Assembly: GCA_913054205.1 (NCBI GenBank)
Contig: CAJXJM010000038.1
Location: 1-12,311 of the forward strand
Length of the DNA: 12,311 nucleotides
From: an uncultured Rhodospirillaceae bacterium
GTDB lineage: Bacteria > Pseudomonadota > Alphaproteobacteria > Rhodospirillales > UBA2165
Reading direction: 5' to 3'
Position numbers and translations under genes: made by a program. Each line of letters begins with the position of its first letter. The first letter of the stretch is position 1. Under the pieces are notes generated by a model. It was not told the DNA's origin and did not search any database. It worked only from the letters and a program-made list of their open reading frames with translations. Below are positions 1 to 8,971 of the stretch, piece after piece.

Positions 1-2734
1 CTTTTGTCTCTTTAATCACGTCGGCCAATCCGAGCCGGTGAATTTCGACGCCTTCCGGAAACGCGCCTTTGAGGCGCGACGGCATGGCGCGGTCCAGCAT
101 GACAAATACGCCGTGGTCATCTGCCTTGCGTATGAGGCGTCCAAATGCCTGTTTTAGTCTAAGGCGTGTCAACATATCGTCATAACGCACACCTGAATGT
201 TTGGCTTCGAAATCTGCTTTGCGGGCTTTGTGGAGAATTGTCGGGCGCGGCCAGGGAACCCGGTCATACACCACCAGCCTAAGCGCCCGCCCCGGCACAT
301 CAATGCCGTCCCGCACAGCGTCCGTGCCCAGCAGGCAGGCATTTTCCTCGGCTCTGAAAATATCGACCAGCGTTCCCGTATCGAGCGGATCGACATGCTG
401 AGCGAGCAGCACCAGATTGTCCATTTCGGGTGCATCGGCAAGACGTTGGTGAACTTGGTGCAATCTGGCGATTGAGGTAAATAGCCCAAGCGCGCCGCCG
501 CCGCTCGCGGCCATCAATTCCCGGTAAGCGGCTGCGGTTTGGTCTGGATTGTTTTTATCTATATCGCTGACGACATAGACCCGCGTTTGATTGGCATAAT
601 CAAAAGGCGATGGCACGGCTATCTGTGATGGTGGCGCAGCCATGTAGTCAAGGCCGGTTCGGGCTGTTGCCGCGTCCCAATTGTCTTCATCCCGAAGTGT
701 CGCAGAGGTAATTAGCGCACCGTGCGAGGCATCCAAAACTTGCTCGGCAAAAGGTTTGGTTGGATCAACAAAATGGCGATGAAGGCCGGTGTCATAGTCT
801 CGACCCTGATAGCGCTCAACCGACATGAAATCGACAAAGTCTTCCGGGGTATCATCGGCAAGATTCTCAAGCATATTGCACCAAGCATTTATTTGAGTGA
901 TGCAACGCCGGTCCAAACTACGCGCCACTGCTTCGATGCGCTGACGGGTCGAGGTGTCGAGTTCATCTGCTTCATCATCGAGTTTGTCGGTGAGAATTTG
1001 AACAAGTCTCTTCGCGGGCCTGGAAATTTCACCGAGTGCATCGGCCAGTTCTTTAGCGGCTTTCACTAAATTTTCAACAGGTGGATGAGCGGAGGTCTCC
1101 AAATCATAAGGTCCTTCAGCATTTGGATCTCGGGCATAAACCTGCCCGCGGGTTAGTCCCAAAAATATTTCTGCCGGGCCATGTGGATTGCCGCCGGCAA
1201 TGCGTTCCTGCCAACCCTGATTGGGGAGCACGCGCGTCGCCGCCAGCGTATGCGACAGCGCCGCCATGGCGTCGTCATTGTCGGAGATTAGGTCCTCAAT
1301 TCTAGTTTTCAGACCGCGCGCGCGTGACGAACGCCGTCCCTCAGCCCCCATGACCCAACGCCTGAGGTCGGAGGCTTCAACGCCGGTAAGATGGGCTGAA
1401 AAAGCACTATCTGCCGCTTCAAAGAGGTGGTGTCCTTCATCAAAGATATAACGGGTCGGGCGATGAATATCATCTGCCCCGAGAACCGCCTGGACCATTA
1501 CCAGCGCATGATTGGCGATCACCAAATGTGCTCGCCGGGCGCGCCGGACAGATTTCTCGATAAAGCATTTGCCGTAATGACTGCAAGCTGAGTAGACGCA
1601 TTCGCCGCGCGTGTCGGTAAGATCAACTGTCCGCCGCCGTCCCATCAAATCCGAAAGCCAGGCCGGAAAATCGCCGCCGATCATATCGCCATCGCGGGTT
1701 GCCTGAGCCCAGCGGGCAACCAGACCCAAGGTGATAAGATCTGTATTGGAATTTCCAGACGTTTGATTGGCGGAGCCTTGGCCAATGGATTCTTCCAGAT
1801 TGAGCAAACAGAGGTAGTTCTCGCGGCCTTTGCGGACAACCGCCCGGAGTGTTTTTTCTATCGGGTCTGGGTAAAGCCGATCCAACTCTCCATCCAATTG
1901 ACGTTGCAGATTTCGAGTGTAAGTCGATATCCAGACCGGTCCTTCATTTTTTTCCGCCCAGACACTGGCGGGAGCGATGTAGCCGAGAGTCTTACCGACA
2001 CCGGTACCAGCCTCGGCTATAACCGTCACCGGTGCGCCGGTGCTTTCAGAAGGTGCAAAAGCGCCGATTGTCGCAATCGCGTATTCCTTTTGTTGCGGGC
2101 GCTCTTCAGAATCTGCACCTAATAGCCTTTCAAGACGATCTGTTGCTTCGCTCACATCAACCGGCAAATGACCTGCGGGCGGCTCCGGCGCGCTTTCTTC
2201 CCATTCAGACAAGCGGTTCCACACTTTGAAACCTTCGAGCGCGTTGTTTGCCATGCGTTTTGGTTTGTTGGCCTCGAGCACGCCCAACACCGCGGGCCCC
2301 CAAGCCCAGCCAGCGCGGGCCATCCCCCAGGCCAGCGTGTAGGCGTGTCGATCAGCCTTCAGAAGTTCACTTAACAACGCATGTGCAATGGTCAATAGCG
2401 TCTCAGCCGCTTCCTCCGCCGTGTCAGGTCTATCTAATTCAAATGCATCAGCAAGGCCTCTCGGCGTAGGCACCGCGAATTGAGCCGGGCGTACAAATGC
2501 GAACAATTCCAACAGATCAAACGCCGGAAAATCCTGGGTCTGCAAATAGCGCGCCGTTGCTTTCATATGACACAATATCGGCGGCGTTTCCTGGGCCTGG
2601 CGGATCGCTTGGCCGCGATCTAGTGCGATCAATTCCCCATCGGTGGTGAGCATGGCCGCGCCGCGATGATCGGCAATCAGAACCGGTGCATTCGGCAGGC
2701 GTATTTGCGGCGGAGAAGGGAGTGCTTGATCCAT
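1..2734 (-). CDS. dinG: DinG/XPD-family Fe-S ATP-dependent DNA helicase, C-terminus cut by window edge
   Basis: A superfamily 2 helicase expected to unwind DNA 5'-3' in repair or in removing R-loops and other structures. The minus frame is open for 911 codons from ATG at 2734 to the window edge, with no stop. Visible motifs are Walker A GTGVGKT ending near Lys248, four cysteines at about 309, 379, 384 and 390, a DEGHH box at about 432-436 (DEGH in place of DEAH), and motif [11 protein letters not shown] from about 862. The last three cysteines are spaced 5 and 6 apart, as in the [4Fe-4S] domain of E. coli DinG. Residues 1-125 resemble a DnaQ-like exonuclease domain without its acidic residues. 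The end of the visible sequence ([11 protein letters not shown]) is close to where such proteins finish, so little is missing. No Shine-Dalgarno precedes the ATG. In-frame GTG/TTG codons lie upstream, but the family alignment favours 2734. It diverges from lysS. Family assignment is firm; the exact gene name is less so. Confidence 0.93.
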   Translation of the reverse strand, partial: MDQALPSPPQIRLPNAPVLIADHRGAAMLTTDGELIALDRGQAIRQAQETPPILCHMKATARYLQTQDFPAFDLLELFAFVRPAQFAVPTPRGLADAFELDRPDTAEEAAETLLTIAHALLSELLKADRHAYTLAWGMARAGWAWGPAVLGVLEANKPKRMANNALEGFKVWNRLSEWEESAPEPPAGHLPVDVSEATDRLERLLGADSEERPQQKEYAIATIGAFAPSESTGAPVTVIAEAGTGVGKTLGYIAPASVWAEKNEGPVWISTYTRNLQRQLDGELDRLYPDPIEKTLRAVVRKGRENYLCLLNLEESIGQGSANQTSGNSNTDLITLGLVARWAQATRDGDMIGGDFPAWLSDLMGRRRTVDLTDTRGECVYSACSHYGKCFIEKSVRRARRAHLVIANHALVMVQAVLGADDIHRPTRYIFDEGHHLFEAADSAFSAHLTGVEASDLRRWVMGAEGRRSSRARGLKTRIEDLISDNDDAMAALSHTLAATRVLPNQGWQERIAGGNPHGPAEIFLGLTRGQVYARDPNAEGPYDLETSAHPPVENLVKAAKELADALGEISRPAKRLVQILTDKLDDEADELDTSTRQRIEAVARSLDRRCITQINAWCNMLENLADDTPEDFVDFMSVERYQGRDYDTGLHRHFVDPTKPFAEQVLDASHGALITSATLRDEDNWDAATARTGLDYMAAPPSQIAVPSPFDYANQTRVYVVSDIDKNNPDQTAAAYRELMAASGGGALGLFTSIARLHQVHQRLADAPEMDNLVLLAQHVDPLDTGTLVDIFRAEENACLLGTDAVRDGIDVPGRALRLVVYDRVPWPRPTILHKARKADFEAKHSGVRYDDMLTRLRLKQAFGRLIRKADDHGVFVMLDRAMPSRLKGAFPEGVEIHRLGLADVIKETK

Positions 2735-2740
2735 CGCCGC

Positions 2741-2770
2741 ATAATAACGCTCGATCTCAAATCGCACCAA
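2741..2770 (-). promoter_or_regulatory. Possible promoter of the dinG-like gene giving a leaderless mRNA
   Basis: On the minus strand TATTAT (2746-2741, five of six matches to the -10 consensus) lies exactly six bases before the ATG at 2734. TTGGTG (2770-2765) sits 18 bases further upstream as a weak -35. If used, transcription would begin at the A of the start codon, which fits the absence of a Shine-Dalgarno sequence. This is pattern matching only. Confidence 0.3.
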
Positions 2771-2800
2771 CAAAGTTTCGAAAATCGCGACAAATATCCG

Positions 2801-2829
2801 TTGACGTTGCGCTTTTCGCAACCTAGTTT
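2801..2829 (+). promoter_or_regulatory. Candidate lysS promoter with a dyad in the spacer
   Basis: TTGACG (2801-2806) matches five of six bases of the -35 consensus and is followed after 17 bases by TAGTTT (2824-2829), a poor -10. The spacer is filled by a perfect 6-bp inverted repeat, GTTGCG-CTTTT-CGCAAC (2806-2822), which could be an operator between the two boxes. The predicted start near 2836 would leave a leader of about 13 bases before the ATG at 2849. Confidence 0.35.
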
Positions 2830-2848
2830 CCGCTCTCCCTTAAGGTGG

Positions 2849-4468
2849 ATGAGTAAAATGCCAATTTCTGACGAATTAAAAGAACTCGCAAAGGACGCAA
2901 AAGCCTGGCCGTTTCAAGAGGCCCGCGCGATTTTAAAGCGAATCAAAAACAAATGCCCGGAAAAAGGCTACGTTTTATTTGAAACCGGCTATGGCCCTTC
3001 AGGATTGCCCCATATCGGTACCTTTGGCGAAGTGGCGCGCACTACAATGGTACGCCAAGCCTTTGAAATCTTAAGTGATATTCCGACCAAGCTCATTGCT
3101 TTTTCAGATGACATGGATGGCCTCCGCAAAGTGCCGGAAAATGTCCCGGAAAAGGAAATGCTGGCACAGCATCTCGGCAAACCATTGACGCAAATTCCGG
3201 ACCCTTTCGGCACTCACAATAGTTTTGGCGAGCACAATAATGCGCGCCTGCAGATGTTTCTGGATCAGTTCGGATTTGACTATGAGTTTAAATCTTCGAC
3301 AGAGACCTATAAATCAGGCGAGTTCGATGAGACGCTCCTGCGAATTCTGCGAGATTACGAAAAAGTCACCAATGTTATTTTGCCGACCCTCGGTGAAGAG
3401 CGCCGGGCGACCTATTCGCCGTTTTTGCCAGTTTCTCCTAAAACCGGTGTGGTCCTTCAGGTCCCCGTGATCGCCCATGATGTGAATGCCGGCACGATTA
3501 CCTACAAAGACGAAGACGGCGAAGAAGTGACGACGCCAGTTACCGGCGGTGCCTGTAAAATGCAATGGAAAGTCGATTGGGCAATGCGCTGGGTTGCGCT
3601 CGGCGTTGATTATGAAATGTCGGGCAAGGATTTGATCGATTCGGTGAAGTTGTCGTCTGCGATCACTCGCATTCTTGGCGCTTCACCGCCGCAAAGCTAT
3701 ACCTATGAGCTGTTTTTGGACGATGAAGGTCGCAAGATTTCCAAATCAATCGGCAATGGTATTTCGATGGAGGAATGGCTGCGCTATGCACCGCCGGCGT
3801 CGCTCAGCCAGTTTATGTTTCAAAAACCAACGCAAGCGAAGCGCCTGTTTTTTGACGTCATCCCTAAAAATGTTGATGAGTATCTCCAGCATGTCTCAAA
3901 GTTTCCCGAGCAGGATGCCAAAACCCAGTTGAGCAACCCCGCTTTCCATATTCATAACGGCACGCCGCCAGTTGAAGATGCGCATATTTCGTACAATATA
4001 TTGCTCAATCTTGCCTCTGTCGTGAACACCGAAGACAAAGCTGTCCTCTGGCACTTCATTTCCCGCTATGTGCCGGAAGCCACGCCGGAAAATGCGCCGA
4101 CCTTAGATAAACTGACCGAATACGCGATCAATTATTTTCAGGATTTCATCAAGCCCAACAAAATATATCGCACCCCAGATGATATGGAGCGTGCTGCTCT
4201 GGAGGATTTGCTCAAAACACTAGGCACGCTGCCGGAAGGCTCCGAAGGTTCTGACATTCAGACAGAAGTTTACGAAGTCGGCAAACGCCATGACTTTGAA
4301 GACCTCAAAGCCTGGTTCAAATGCCTCTATGAGATTTTGCTTGGCCAATCCACCGGCCCGCGCATGGGCTCCTTCATTGCACTTTATGGCCTTGAGGAAA
4401 CCAAAGCGCTGATCCAGAAGGTCCTGGATGGTGAGAGTCTTAATTCGTCTCCAGGACGGACACGATAA
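2849..4468 (+). CDS. lysS: Class I lysyl-tRNA synthetase
   Basis: Attaches lysine to tRNA-Lys in the cytosol using ATP. This is the class I (Rossmann-fold) enzyme found in archaea, spirochaetes and many alphaproteobacteria, not the unrelated class II LysRS of most bacteria. The N-terminal region [13 protein letters not shown] carries the HIGH-type signature HIGT at residues 55-58, and KISKS at 296-300 is the KMSKS loop. The C-terminal 200 or so residues form the helical anticodon-binding part. The length of 539 residues is normal for the family. The frame is open further upstream, but that extension would run into the divergent helicase gene and has no family resemblance. ATG 2849 has AAGG only three bases before it, and ATG 2858 is a possible alternative with wider spacing. 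The gene ends 52 bases before the convergent exporter. Identification is near certain; the start is uncertain by three codons. Confidence 0.97.
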   Translation: MSKMPISDELKELAKDAKAWPFQEARAILKRIKNKCPEKGYVLFETGYGPSGLPHIGTFGEVARTTMVRQAFEILSDIPTKLIAFSDDMDGLRKVPENVPEKEMLAQHLGKPLTQIPDPFGTHNSFGEHNNARLQMFLDQFGFDYEFKSSTETYKSGEFDETLLRILRDYEKVTNVILPTLGEERRATYSPFLPVSPKTGVVLQVPVIAHDVNAGTITYKDEDGEEVTTPVTGGACKMQWKVDWAMRWVALGVDYEMSGKDLIDSVKLSSAITRILGASPPQSYTYELFLDDEGRKISKSIGNGISMEEWLRYAPPASLSQFMFQKPTQAKRLFFDVIPKNVDEYLQHVSKFPEQDAKTQLSNPAFHIHNGTPPVEDAHISYNILLNLASVVNTEDKAVLWHFISRYVPEATPENAPTLDKLTEYAINYFQDFIKPNKIYRTPDDMERAALEDLLKTLGTLPEGSEGSDIQTEVYEVGKRHDFEDLKAWFKCLYEILLGQSTGPRMGSFIALYGLEETKALIQKVLDGESLNSSPGRTR

Positions 4469-4484
4469 ATTTTTTCATTTCTAG

Positions 4485-4519
4485 CTCTCCATTTTAATTT
4501 GTCTAAGTGCTATGGAGGG
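4485..4519. terminator. Weak stem-loop between convergent lysS and exporter genes
   Basis: CTCTCCAT (4485-4492) can pair with ATGGAGGG (4512-4519), giving eight pairs including one G-U, around a 19-base AT-rich loop. It lies in the 52-base gap between two convergent stop codons, where a shared terminator would be expected. The long loop and the lack of a T-run directly after the stem make it a poor intrinsic terminator. Confidence 0.2.
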
Positions 4520-4520
4520 A

Positions 4521-5425
4521 CTAGAGGTGGTTTTTCCTAAATAATCTGCCGTCAATCGCAACGAGGCCGAAGGCGATGATCGCCATGCCCATCATGTGTT
4601 TGGTCTCAAGCGTTTCTTCCAATACAAAAACACCGAGAAATATCGCCGTTACCGGCACGATTAATGTCACCAAAGAGGCGTTTGTGGCACCCGCAGATTC
4701 GATAAATTTAAAGTATAGAAAATAAGTCAGTGCCGTAGACAGCACGGCAAAACCTAGGATGGCTAGCCATATATCTGCGCCAGGCATAGCTAGTGTCCAA
4801 GGCTGATCCACCAGAAGTGCGATCGGCAATATCATGAGTGAAGAGGCGCAAAGTTGTCCTGTCGCAATTGCCATCGGCGGAATGCCCCATGCTTTGAAGC
4901 GTCGTGCATAGACCGCAGCGATTCCATACGAAAATGTCGCTCCAAGAATTGCAAATTGTCCAAGTGACGCGACGCCAAATTTTTCAAAGGCGTCGAGCCC
5001 CATCATCACGCCGACGCCGATGAGCCCAAATACCACGCCAGCAACTCGGTTCATCGTCAATTTTTCATCTACTGTCCAAAAATGCGCAATGATGACGGTC
5101 CAGATCGGCATGGTCGCATTGAGGATTGAGGCGAGACTGCTTGAAATTTGGGTTTGACCGTAAGCGATCAATGTAAATGGTATGGCGTTATTGGTGAGGC
5201 CAAGGACCAAAAAGCCGACAAGAACTGTCTTCGAGCGCGGCAATTTGATTTTTAGAATTGGGCAGCTGTGATCAGTGCAAGGGCAGCTATCCCAACCCTC
5301 AGGAATACCAGCGTAAATGGCGGTAGTCCTTGCAAAGCCACTTCGACAAAAAAGAAGGACCCGCCCCAAAAAAGCGAACAGGCCAGCAGAAGTGACCATT
5401 CTCTATAATTCATACTGTGTTTCAT
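4521..5425 (-). pseudogene. EamA/DMT-family transporter, interrupted by a one-base frameshift
   Basis: An inner-membrane exporter of the drug/metabolite transporter superfamily, probably with ten membrane segments in two EamA repeats; the substrate is unknown. The 5' part (from ATG 5425; also ATG 5437 or 5413) encodes about 57 residues containing LFWGGSFFFVEVAL and the helix LRVGIAALALIT, then meets TAA at 5254-5252. The remaining 240 or so residues continue without a stop in the -1 frame, from ILKIKLPRS through GFLVLGLTNNAIPFTLIAYG to the TAG at 4521. Joined, they give about 301 residues, normal for the family. One missing base between roughly 5252 and 5270 explains everything. Because the downstream frame is undamaged, a sequencing or assembly error or a very recent mutation is more likely than an old pseudogene. 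The family call is firm; whether the gene is really broken is open. Confidence 0.85.
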
Positions 5426-5548
5426 GACGGTCTTCATATCGGATAGCACCGCGATAAACACTCCGATTCTTGCGTTGGGCAAAGCTTCCTGGTACCTGAG
5501 TCGCAATTAGCCTTCGTTGTTGCGATTCTGGTATCTGGAACCTTAAAT

Positions 5549-5553
5549 AAGGA
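5549..5553 (+). promoter_or_regulatory. Ribosome binding site of the SMP-30 family gene
   Basis: AAGGA ends ten bases before the ATG at 5564, with an A-rich spacer. It supports that start and is one of the clearer Shine-Dalgarno sequences in the window. The 138 bases between the two divergent genes here (5426-5563) presumably hold both promoters, but I could not pick convincing boxes. Confidence 0.6.
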
Positions 5554-5563
5554 AATAAAAAAA

Positions 5564-6487
5564 ATGACTTATAAGATCGAACGCGTGGTGGAATGCGAAA
5601 ATTATCTTGGCGAAAGCCCACTGTGGGATATTGAAAGCGGCATGTTCTATTGGGTCGACGGCACCGGACGGCGCAAGGGCAAAGACAATATATTTCGGCT
5701 CAATCCACGATCCGGCAAAGTTGAAACCCGCTCGATCCCAGACCATGACATTGGCGCGCTCGCGTTGCGCAAAGACGGTGGCCTGGTGATGGCGGTCGAT
5801 GACGGCTTTTATTTCTATGATTTTGACAGCGAAAAGCTCGAACTCATTCATAAAATTGAAGAGGATCAGCCGCGTACACGCTTGAACGATGGCAAGGTGG
5901 ATCGCCGCGGTCGATTTGTCGCTGGCGGTATGGATGATCAGGAAGAGCTTGATATTTGCGGGCTGTGGCGACTTGATCCGGATTTATCCGTCAGTCAAAT
6001 TGGCGGCGGCATTATTTGCACCAATGGACCGAGTTGGTCGCCGGATGACAAAACATTTTATGTCACTTGCACCTTTCAGGACATCATGTGGGCCTATGAC
6101 TATGACATTGAGACCGGCGCGCTATCAAACCAGCGCGAATTTGTCTCGACCAAAGACATCGCTGGTGTATGTGATGGCTCCACCGTAGATGCAGAAGGTT
6201 GCGTATGGACAGCAGAGCTGGTTACCGGCGAGATTGTCCGCCGCACGCCGGACGGTATCGAAGAGCGCCGCATCGGCATGCCGGTTAAAAACGTCACCAG
6301 CGTCATGTTTGGCGGCGATAATCTAGATGAGATCTATGTTACTTCAATGGCCAGGATTGATCATCCCGGTGCCGAGCATCACGACACTTTCGTCGTTGAA
6401 ACCAAGCCGCAATTTGGGGCGGGCTCTGTATTTAAAGTAAGCGGTCTCGGCATCCAAGGCGTGCCGGAACCGCGGTTCGGCGGCTAG
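5564..6487 (+). CDS. SMP-30/gluconolactonase/regucalcin-family lactonase
   Basis: A six-bladed beta-propeller enzyme of 307 residues, expected to be a divalent-metal-dependent lactonase opening sugar lactones such as glucono-, xylono- or arabinonolactone in the cytosol. There is no signal peptide. The metal ligands of the family are all present: Glu17 in LGESPLW, Asn154 in CTNGPSWSPD and Asp204 in CDGSTVDAEG. Asn108 in TRLNDGK matches the substrate-site asparagine. The C-terminal GVPEPRFGG is also typical of the family. The start at 5564 is backed by AAGGA ten bases upstream. The stop codon shares four bases (CTAG) with the stop of the convergent GMC oxidoreductase. It diverges from the exporter. 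Substrate cannot be told from sequence; the neighbouring dehydrogenase would be a natural lactone producer, which is inference only. Confidence 0.93.
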   Translation: MTYKIERVVECENYLGESPLWDIESGMFYWVDGTGRRKGKDNIFRLNPRSGKVETRSIPDHDIGALALRKDGGLVMAVDDGFYFYDFDSEKLELIHKIEEDQPRTRLNDGKVDRRGRFVAGGMDDQEELDICGLWRLDPDLSVSQIGGGIICTNGPSWSPDDKTFYVTCTFQDIMWAYDYDIETGALSNQREFVSTKDIAGVCDGSTVDAEGCVWTAELVTGEIVRRTPDGIEERRIGMPVKNVTSVMFGGDNLDEIYVTSMARIDHPGAEHHDTFVVETKPQFGAGSVFKVSGLGIQGVPEPRFGG

Positions 6488-8091
6488 CGGCGAGCATCTT
6501 CTTTGATCATATCCGCAGCTTTTTCAGCAATCATGATGGTTGGTGCATTGGTATTGCCGCTGATGATGGTTGGCATGATTGAGGCGTCAACGATACGCAA
6601 TCCTTCAATTCCTCGTAACCGCAATCGATCATCAACGACGGCCAATCTGTCTGAGCCCATTTTGCAGGTGCCGACAGGATGAAATATTGCTGACGAAGTG
6701 TTTAGCACATAGTCGCGGAGTTGGGCGTCAGTCTTAACGTCCTCTCCGGGAAGTAGTTCAAACCCGTTATAGATGTTCATTTCTTTGGCGCTACAAAATT
6801 TTCGCGCCTCTTTGAGACCTAAGAGGAGTGTGTCTAAATCGCTTTCCTCTGCAAAAAATTTTGGATCAATTACAGGATTATCCTGTGGGTCTGCGCTGGT
6901 CAGTGTGATTTCTCCCCGGCTTTTTGGTCTGAGCAAAATCGCGGATAATTGGAAGCCGTGTCCCGCCGAGACAATTTCTCCCATTTTCCGATAGCCAGGT
7001 GTCAAAATGAACTGGATATCTGGATGAGCGATATTGGGATTGGTCTTCATAAAACCGCCACCTTCAACCATATTGCTGCCAAACATACCTCGCCGAAAAA
7101 ATAAATATTCAAACACACTCAAAGCTTGGCGTGGGACAGCGCCCCAACTCATGCCATATAGAACGCGGCTTTTGGTCTTGTGCTGAACGATAGCATTGGC
7201 GTGATCTTGCAGGTTTTTGCCGACGCCCGGTAGATCAAGCACCGTATGTATACCGAGCTTTTGGAGTTCCGCACCGGGACCTATGCCGGATTGCAATAAA
7301 ATTTTCGGGGACACGATTGATCCAGCAGATAGCAACACTTCTTTATTGGCAATCAGAGATCGGCTTTGCCCTTTGTGGATGAAATCAATTCCTGAGGCCG
7401 TGCCATTTTCAACGTTTATCTTTGCCACAAGCGCATCCGTAATGATGGTAAGGTTTTTGCGGTTTTTTGCCGGTTTCAAAAAGGCGGTCGCGGTTGAGTG
7501 CCGTCTGCCATTTTTCTGCGTGACCTGATAGAGGCCAAAGCCTTCCTGGATACCGCTGTTGAAATTCGGATTGCGGCGATATTGAAAATTCTCGACTGCA
7601 TCAAAAAATGTTTCAAGGACTGGGTTCGGCGGATTTATGTAAGTGACATTAAGCAGACCCCCCGTTCCGTGCCGAGGGTTTTCTCCATAGGTTTCATTAT
7701 TTTCTGACACAACAAAATAAGGCAAAACGTCACGCCAGCCCCAGCCTTGATTTCCAGCGGCGGCCCAATTGTCATAATCTTGCTGATTGCCGCGAATATA
7801 GATCATGCCGTTGATGGAACTGGACCCACCGAGCGTTTTGCCGCGTGGCATGAAAATCTGGCGATCTCTCAATCGCTCTTGAGGTTTGGACATAAACATC
7901 CAATTAAACGCCGGAACCATCATGCCACGTGCCAATCCTAACGGTACATGAATGAAGGGAGAGCGGTCGGGGCCACCTGCTTCTAGCAAGCAAACCGAGA
8001 CATTTGGATCTTCACTGAGGCGATTTGCGAGCACGCATCCCGCCGATCCGCCGCCGATGATGATGTAATCGTAGGAGGTCTGACCGTTCAT
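6484..8091 (-). CDS. GMC-family FAD-dependent oxidoreductase (choline dehydrogenase-like)
   Basis: Oxidises an alcohol group with FAD, passing electrons to oxygen or a respiratory acceptor. The 535-residue protein has the N-terminal FAD-binding GGGSAG at 13-18 followed by LLEAGG, the first GMC signature around PRGKTLGGSSSINGM, the second signature around GSIVSPKILLQSGIGP, and the C-terminal active site with His471 in FHPVGTCKMG and Asn515 in GNTNAP. The His-Asn spacing of 44 equals that of choline oxidase (466/510). It resembles the BetA/alcohol dehydrogenase branch, but substrate is not determinable and nothing nearby points to betaine synthesis. The ATG at 8091 shares its A with the TGA of the upstream aminotransferase (TGATG), and GGAG lies just before it, so translation is probably coupled. 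A TTG one codon earlier is a less likely start. It is the last gene of the minus-strand run. Confidence 0.95.
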   Translation of the reverse strand: MNGQTSYDYIIIGGGSAGCVLANRLSEDPNVSVCLLEAGGPDRSPFIHVPLGLARGMMVPAFNWMFMSKPQERLRDRQIFMPRGKTLGGSSSINGMIYIRGNQQDYDNWAAAGNQGWGWRDVLPYFVVSENNETYGENPRHGTGGLLNVTYINPPNPVLETFFDAVENFQYRRNPNFNSGIQEGFGLYQVTQKNGRRHSTATAFLKPAKNRKNLTIITDALVAKINVENGTASGIDFIHKGQSRSLIANKEVLLSAGSIVSPKILLQSGIGPGAELQKLGIHTVLDLPGVGKNLQDHANAIVQHKTKSRVLYGMSWGAVPRQALSVFEYLFFRRGMFGSNMVEGGGFMKTNPNIAHPDIQFILTPGYRKMGEIVSAGHGFQLSAILLRPKSRGEITLTSADPQDNPVIDPKFFAEESDLDTLLLGLKEARKFCSAKEMNIYNGFELLPGEDVKTDAQLRDYVLNTSSAIFHPVGTCKMGSDRLAVVDDRLRLRGIEGLRIVDASIMPTIISGNTNAPTIMIAEKAADMIKEDARR

Positions 8092-8960
8092 CAACTCCGC
8101 TCAACAAAATCGAAATAGAGCTCGCGCGCTTTTTGATAAAGCGGCCCTGGCTGAAGCTCACGCTCGTCCAGGCCCACACAAGGCATGAGTTTTGAATAAT
8201 TACCGGTACTGAAAAGCTCGTCCGCCTTTCCAAGTTCTTTGTAGTCAATGCTGCGATCCTGAACTTTAACACCATTGTCTCGCAGCAATTGAATGACACG
8301 CTGGCGGGTCACGCCATTTAGAAATGTGCCATTTGCAACCGGTGTATGAACAACACCATCTTTGGCAAAAAATAAATTGGCGTAGGAAAATTCGGCGACA
8401 TTGTTGTCAGGATCCAGGACGACGCCGCAATCAAAGCCTTTTTCGCGCGCTTCGGTGACACTTCGGGCAACATTTGGATAGAGACAGGAGGCCTTTGCAT
8501 TGGTCGGTGCCATATCCGGCGACGGCCGCCGAAACGAAGATCTGCAAGCACGAAAACCAGTAGGTTCCGGCAGCGGCGCCTCATATATGGAGAGCACAAG
8601 TTTGGTGCTTTCAGGAATCGGCGTGATAAAACCATCTTCGGCATAATACATTGGACAGATATAGAGTTCAGCATCATCCGGGAACATCGCGACGCCTTCT
8701 TTCGACAAAGCAATTAACTCTTCGGTCGTATGGGTGGGGGCGAGGCCAAGCTCAATTGCAGATTGATTGACACGTGCGCTATGGAGATCAAGGTCTGGCA
8801 AGTGACCTTGCAAGGCTCGCGCACCATCAAAAACAATCGACGACAACCACATTGCCTGACTGTTAGGCGCCAGCACCGGCGGTGAGCCATCGTGCCAAGT
8901 CCCATCAATATAGGTTTTTGTAAGCTTCGATTCTTTATTTTTAGGCGGTGTTTTTGTCAT
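8091..8960 (-). CDS. Class IV PLP aminotransferase, branched-chain amino acid aminotransferase type
   Basis: A fold type IV pyridoxal-phosphate enzyme of 289 residues, expected to exchange amino groups between branched-chain amino acids and 2-oxoglutarate. Key features are the N-terminal IVFDGARA, the Schiff-base lysine Lys156 in TNAKASCLYP, Glu190 and Asn195 in VAEFSYANLFFAKDG, and the phosphate-binding loop FLNGVTRQRVI at 213-223. The phrases PSPDMAPTNAKASCLYP and FLNGVTRQRV match the alphaproteobacterial group usually annotated as BCAT. Related class IV enzymes (aminodeoxychorismate lyase, D-amino acid or (R)-amine transaminases) share the fold, so exact specificity is unproven. The ATG lies 11 bases after the tadA stop without a clear Shine-Dalgarno, and its TGA overlaps the GMC start. 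Both suggest a tadA-aminotransferase-GMC transcript. Confidence 0.9.
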   Translation of the reverse strand: MTKTPPKNKESKLTKTYIDGTWHDGSPPVLAPNSQAMWLSSIVFDGARALQGHLPDLDLHSARVNQSAIELGLAPTHTTEELIALSKEGVAMFPDDAELYICPMYYAEDGFITPIPESTKLVLSIYEAPLPEPTGFRACRSSFRRPSPDMAPTNAKASCLYPNVARSVTEAREKGFDCGVVLDPDNNVAEFSYANLFFAKDGVVHTPVANGTFLNGVTRQRVIQLLRDNGVKVQDRSIDYKELGKADELFSTGNYSKLMPCVGLDERELQPGPLYQKARELYFDFVERS

Positions 8961-8971
8961 GGTAAATCAAA

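Noticed and set aside
169..2469. Many open frames of 65-119 codons on both strands inside the first 2.7 kb
   Set aside because: They lie antisense to, or out of frame with, a 911-codon frame that carries every DinG helicase motif, and their translations have no recognisable composition or family features.
2666..2848. N-terminal extension of the lysyl-tRNA synthetase by 61 codons
   Set aside because: It would overlap the divergent helicase start, has no resemblance to class I LysRS, and passes through the likely lysS promoter.
5258..5399. ATG at 5399 as the start of a complete 292-residue transporter
   Set aside because: The first 45 or so residues in that frame are non-membrane and unlike the family, while the overlapping frame encodes the proper first two EamA helices. 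A frameshift explains it better.
5520..5548. TTGCGA / 17 bases / TTAAAT as a promoter for the SMP-30 gene
   Set aside because: Transcription would begin at about 5555, removing the good AAGGA ribosome binding site at 5549-5553, so the two signals are incompatible.
5541..5552. Near-palindrome CCTTAAATAAGG over the SMP-30 ribosome binding site
   Set aside because: The stem would be five pairs around a two-base loop, too tight to form a useful hairpin, and is likely chance in AT-rich sequence.
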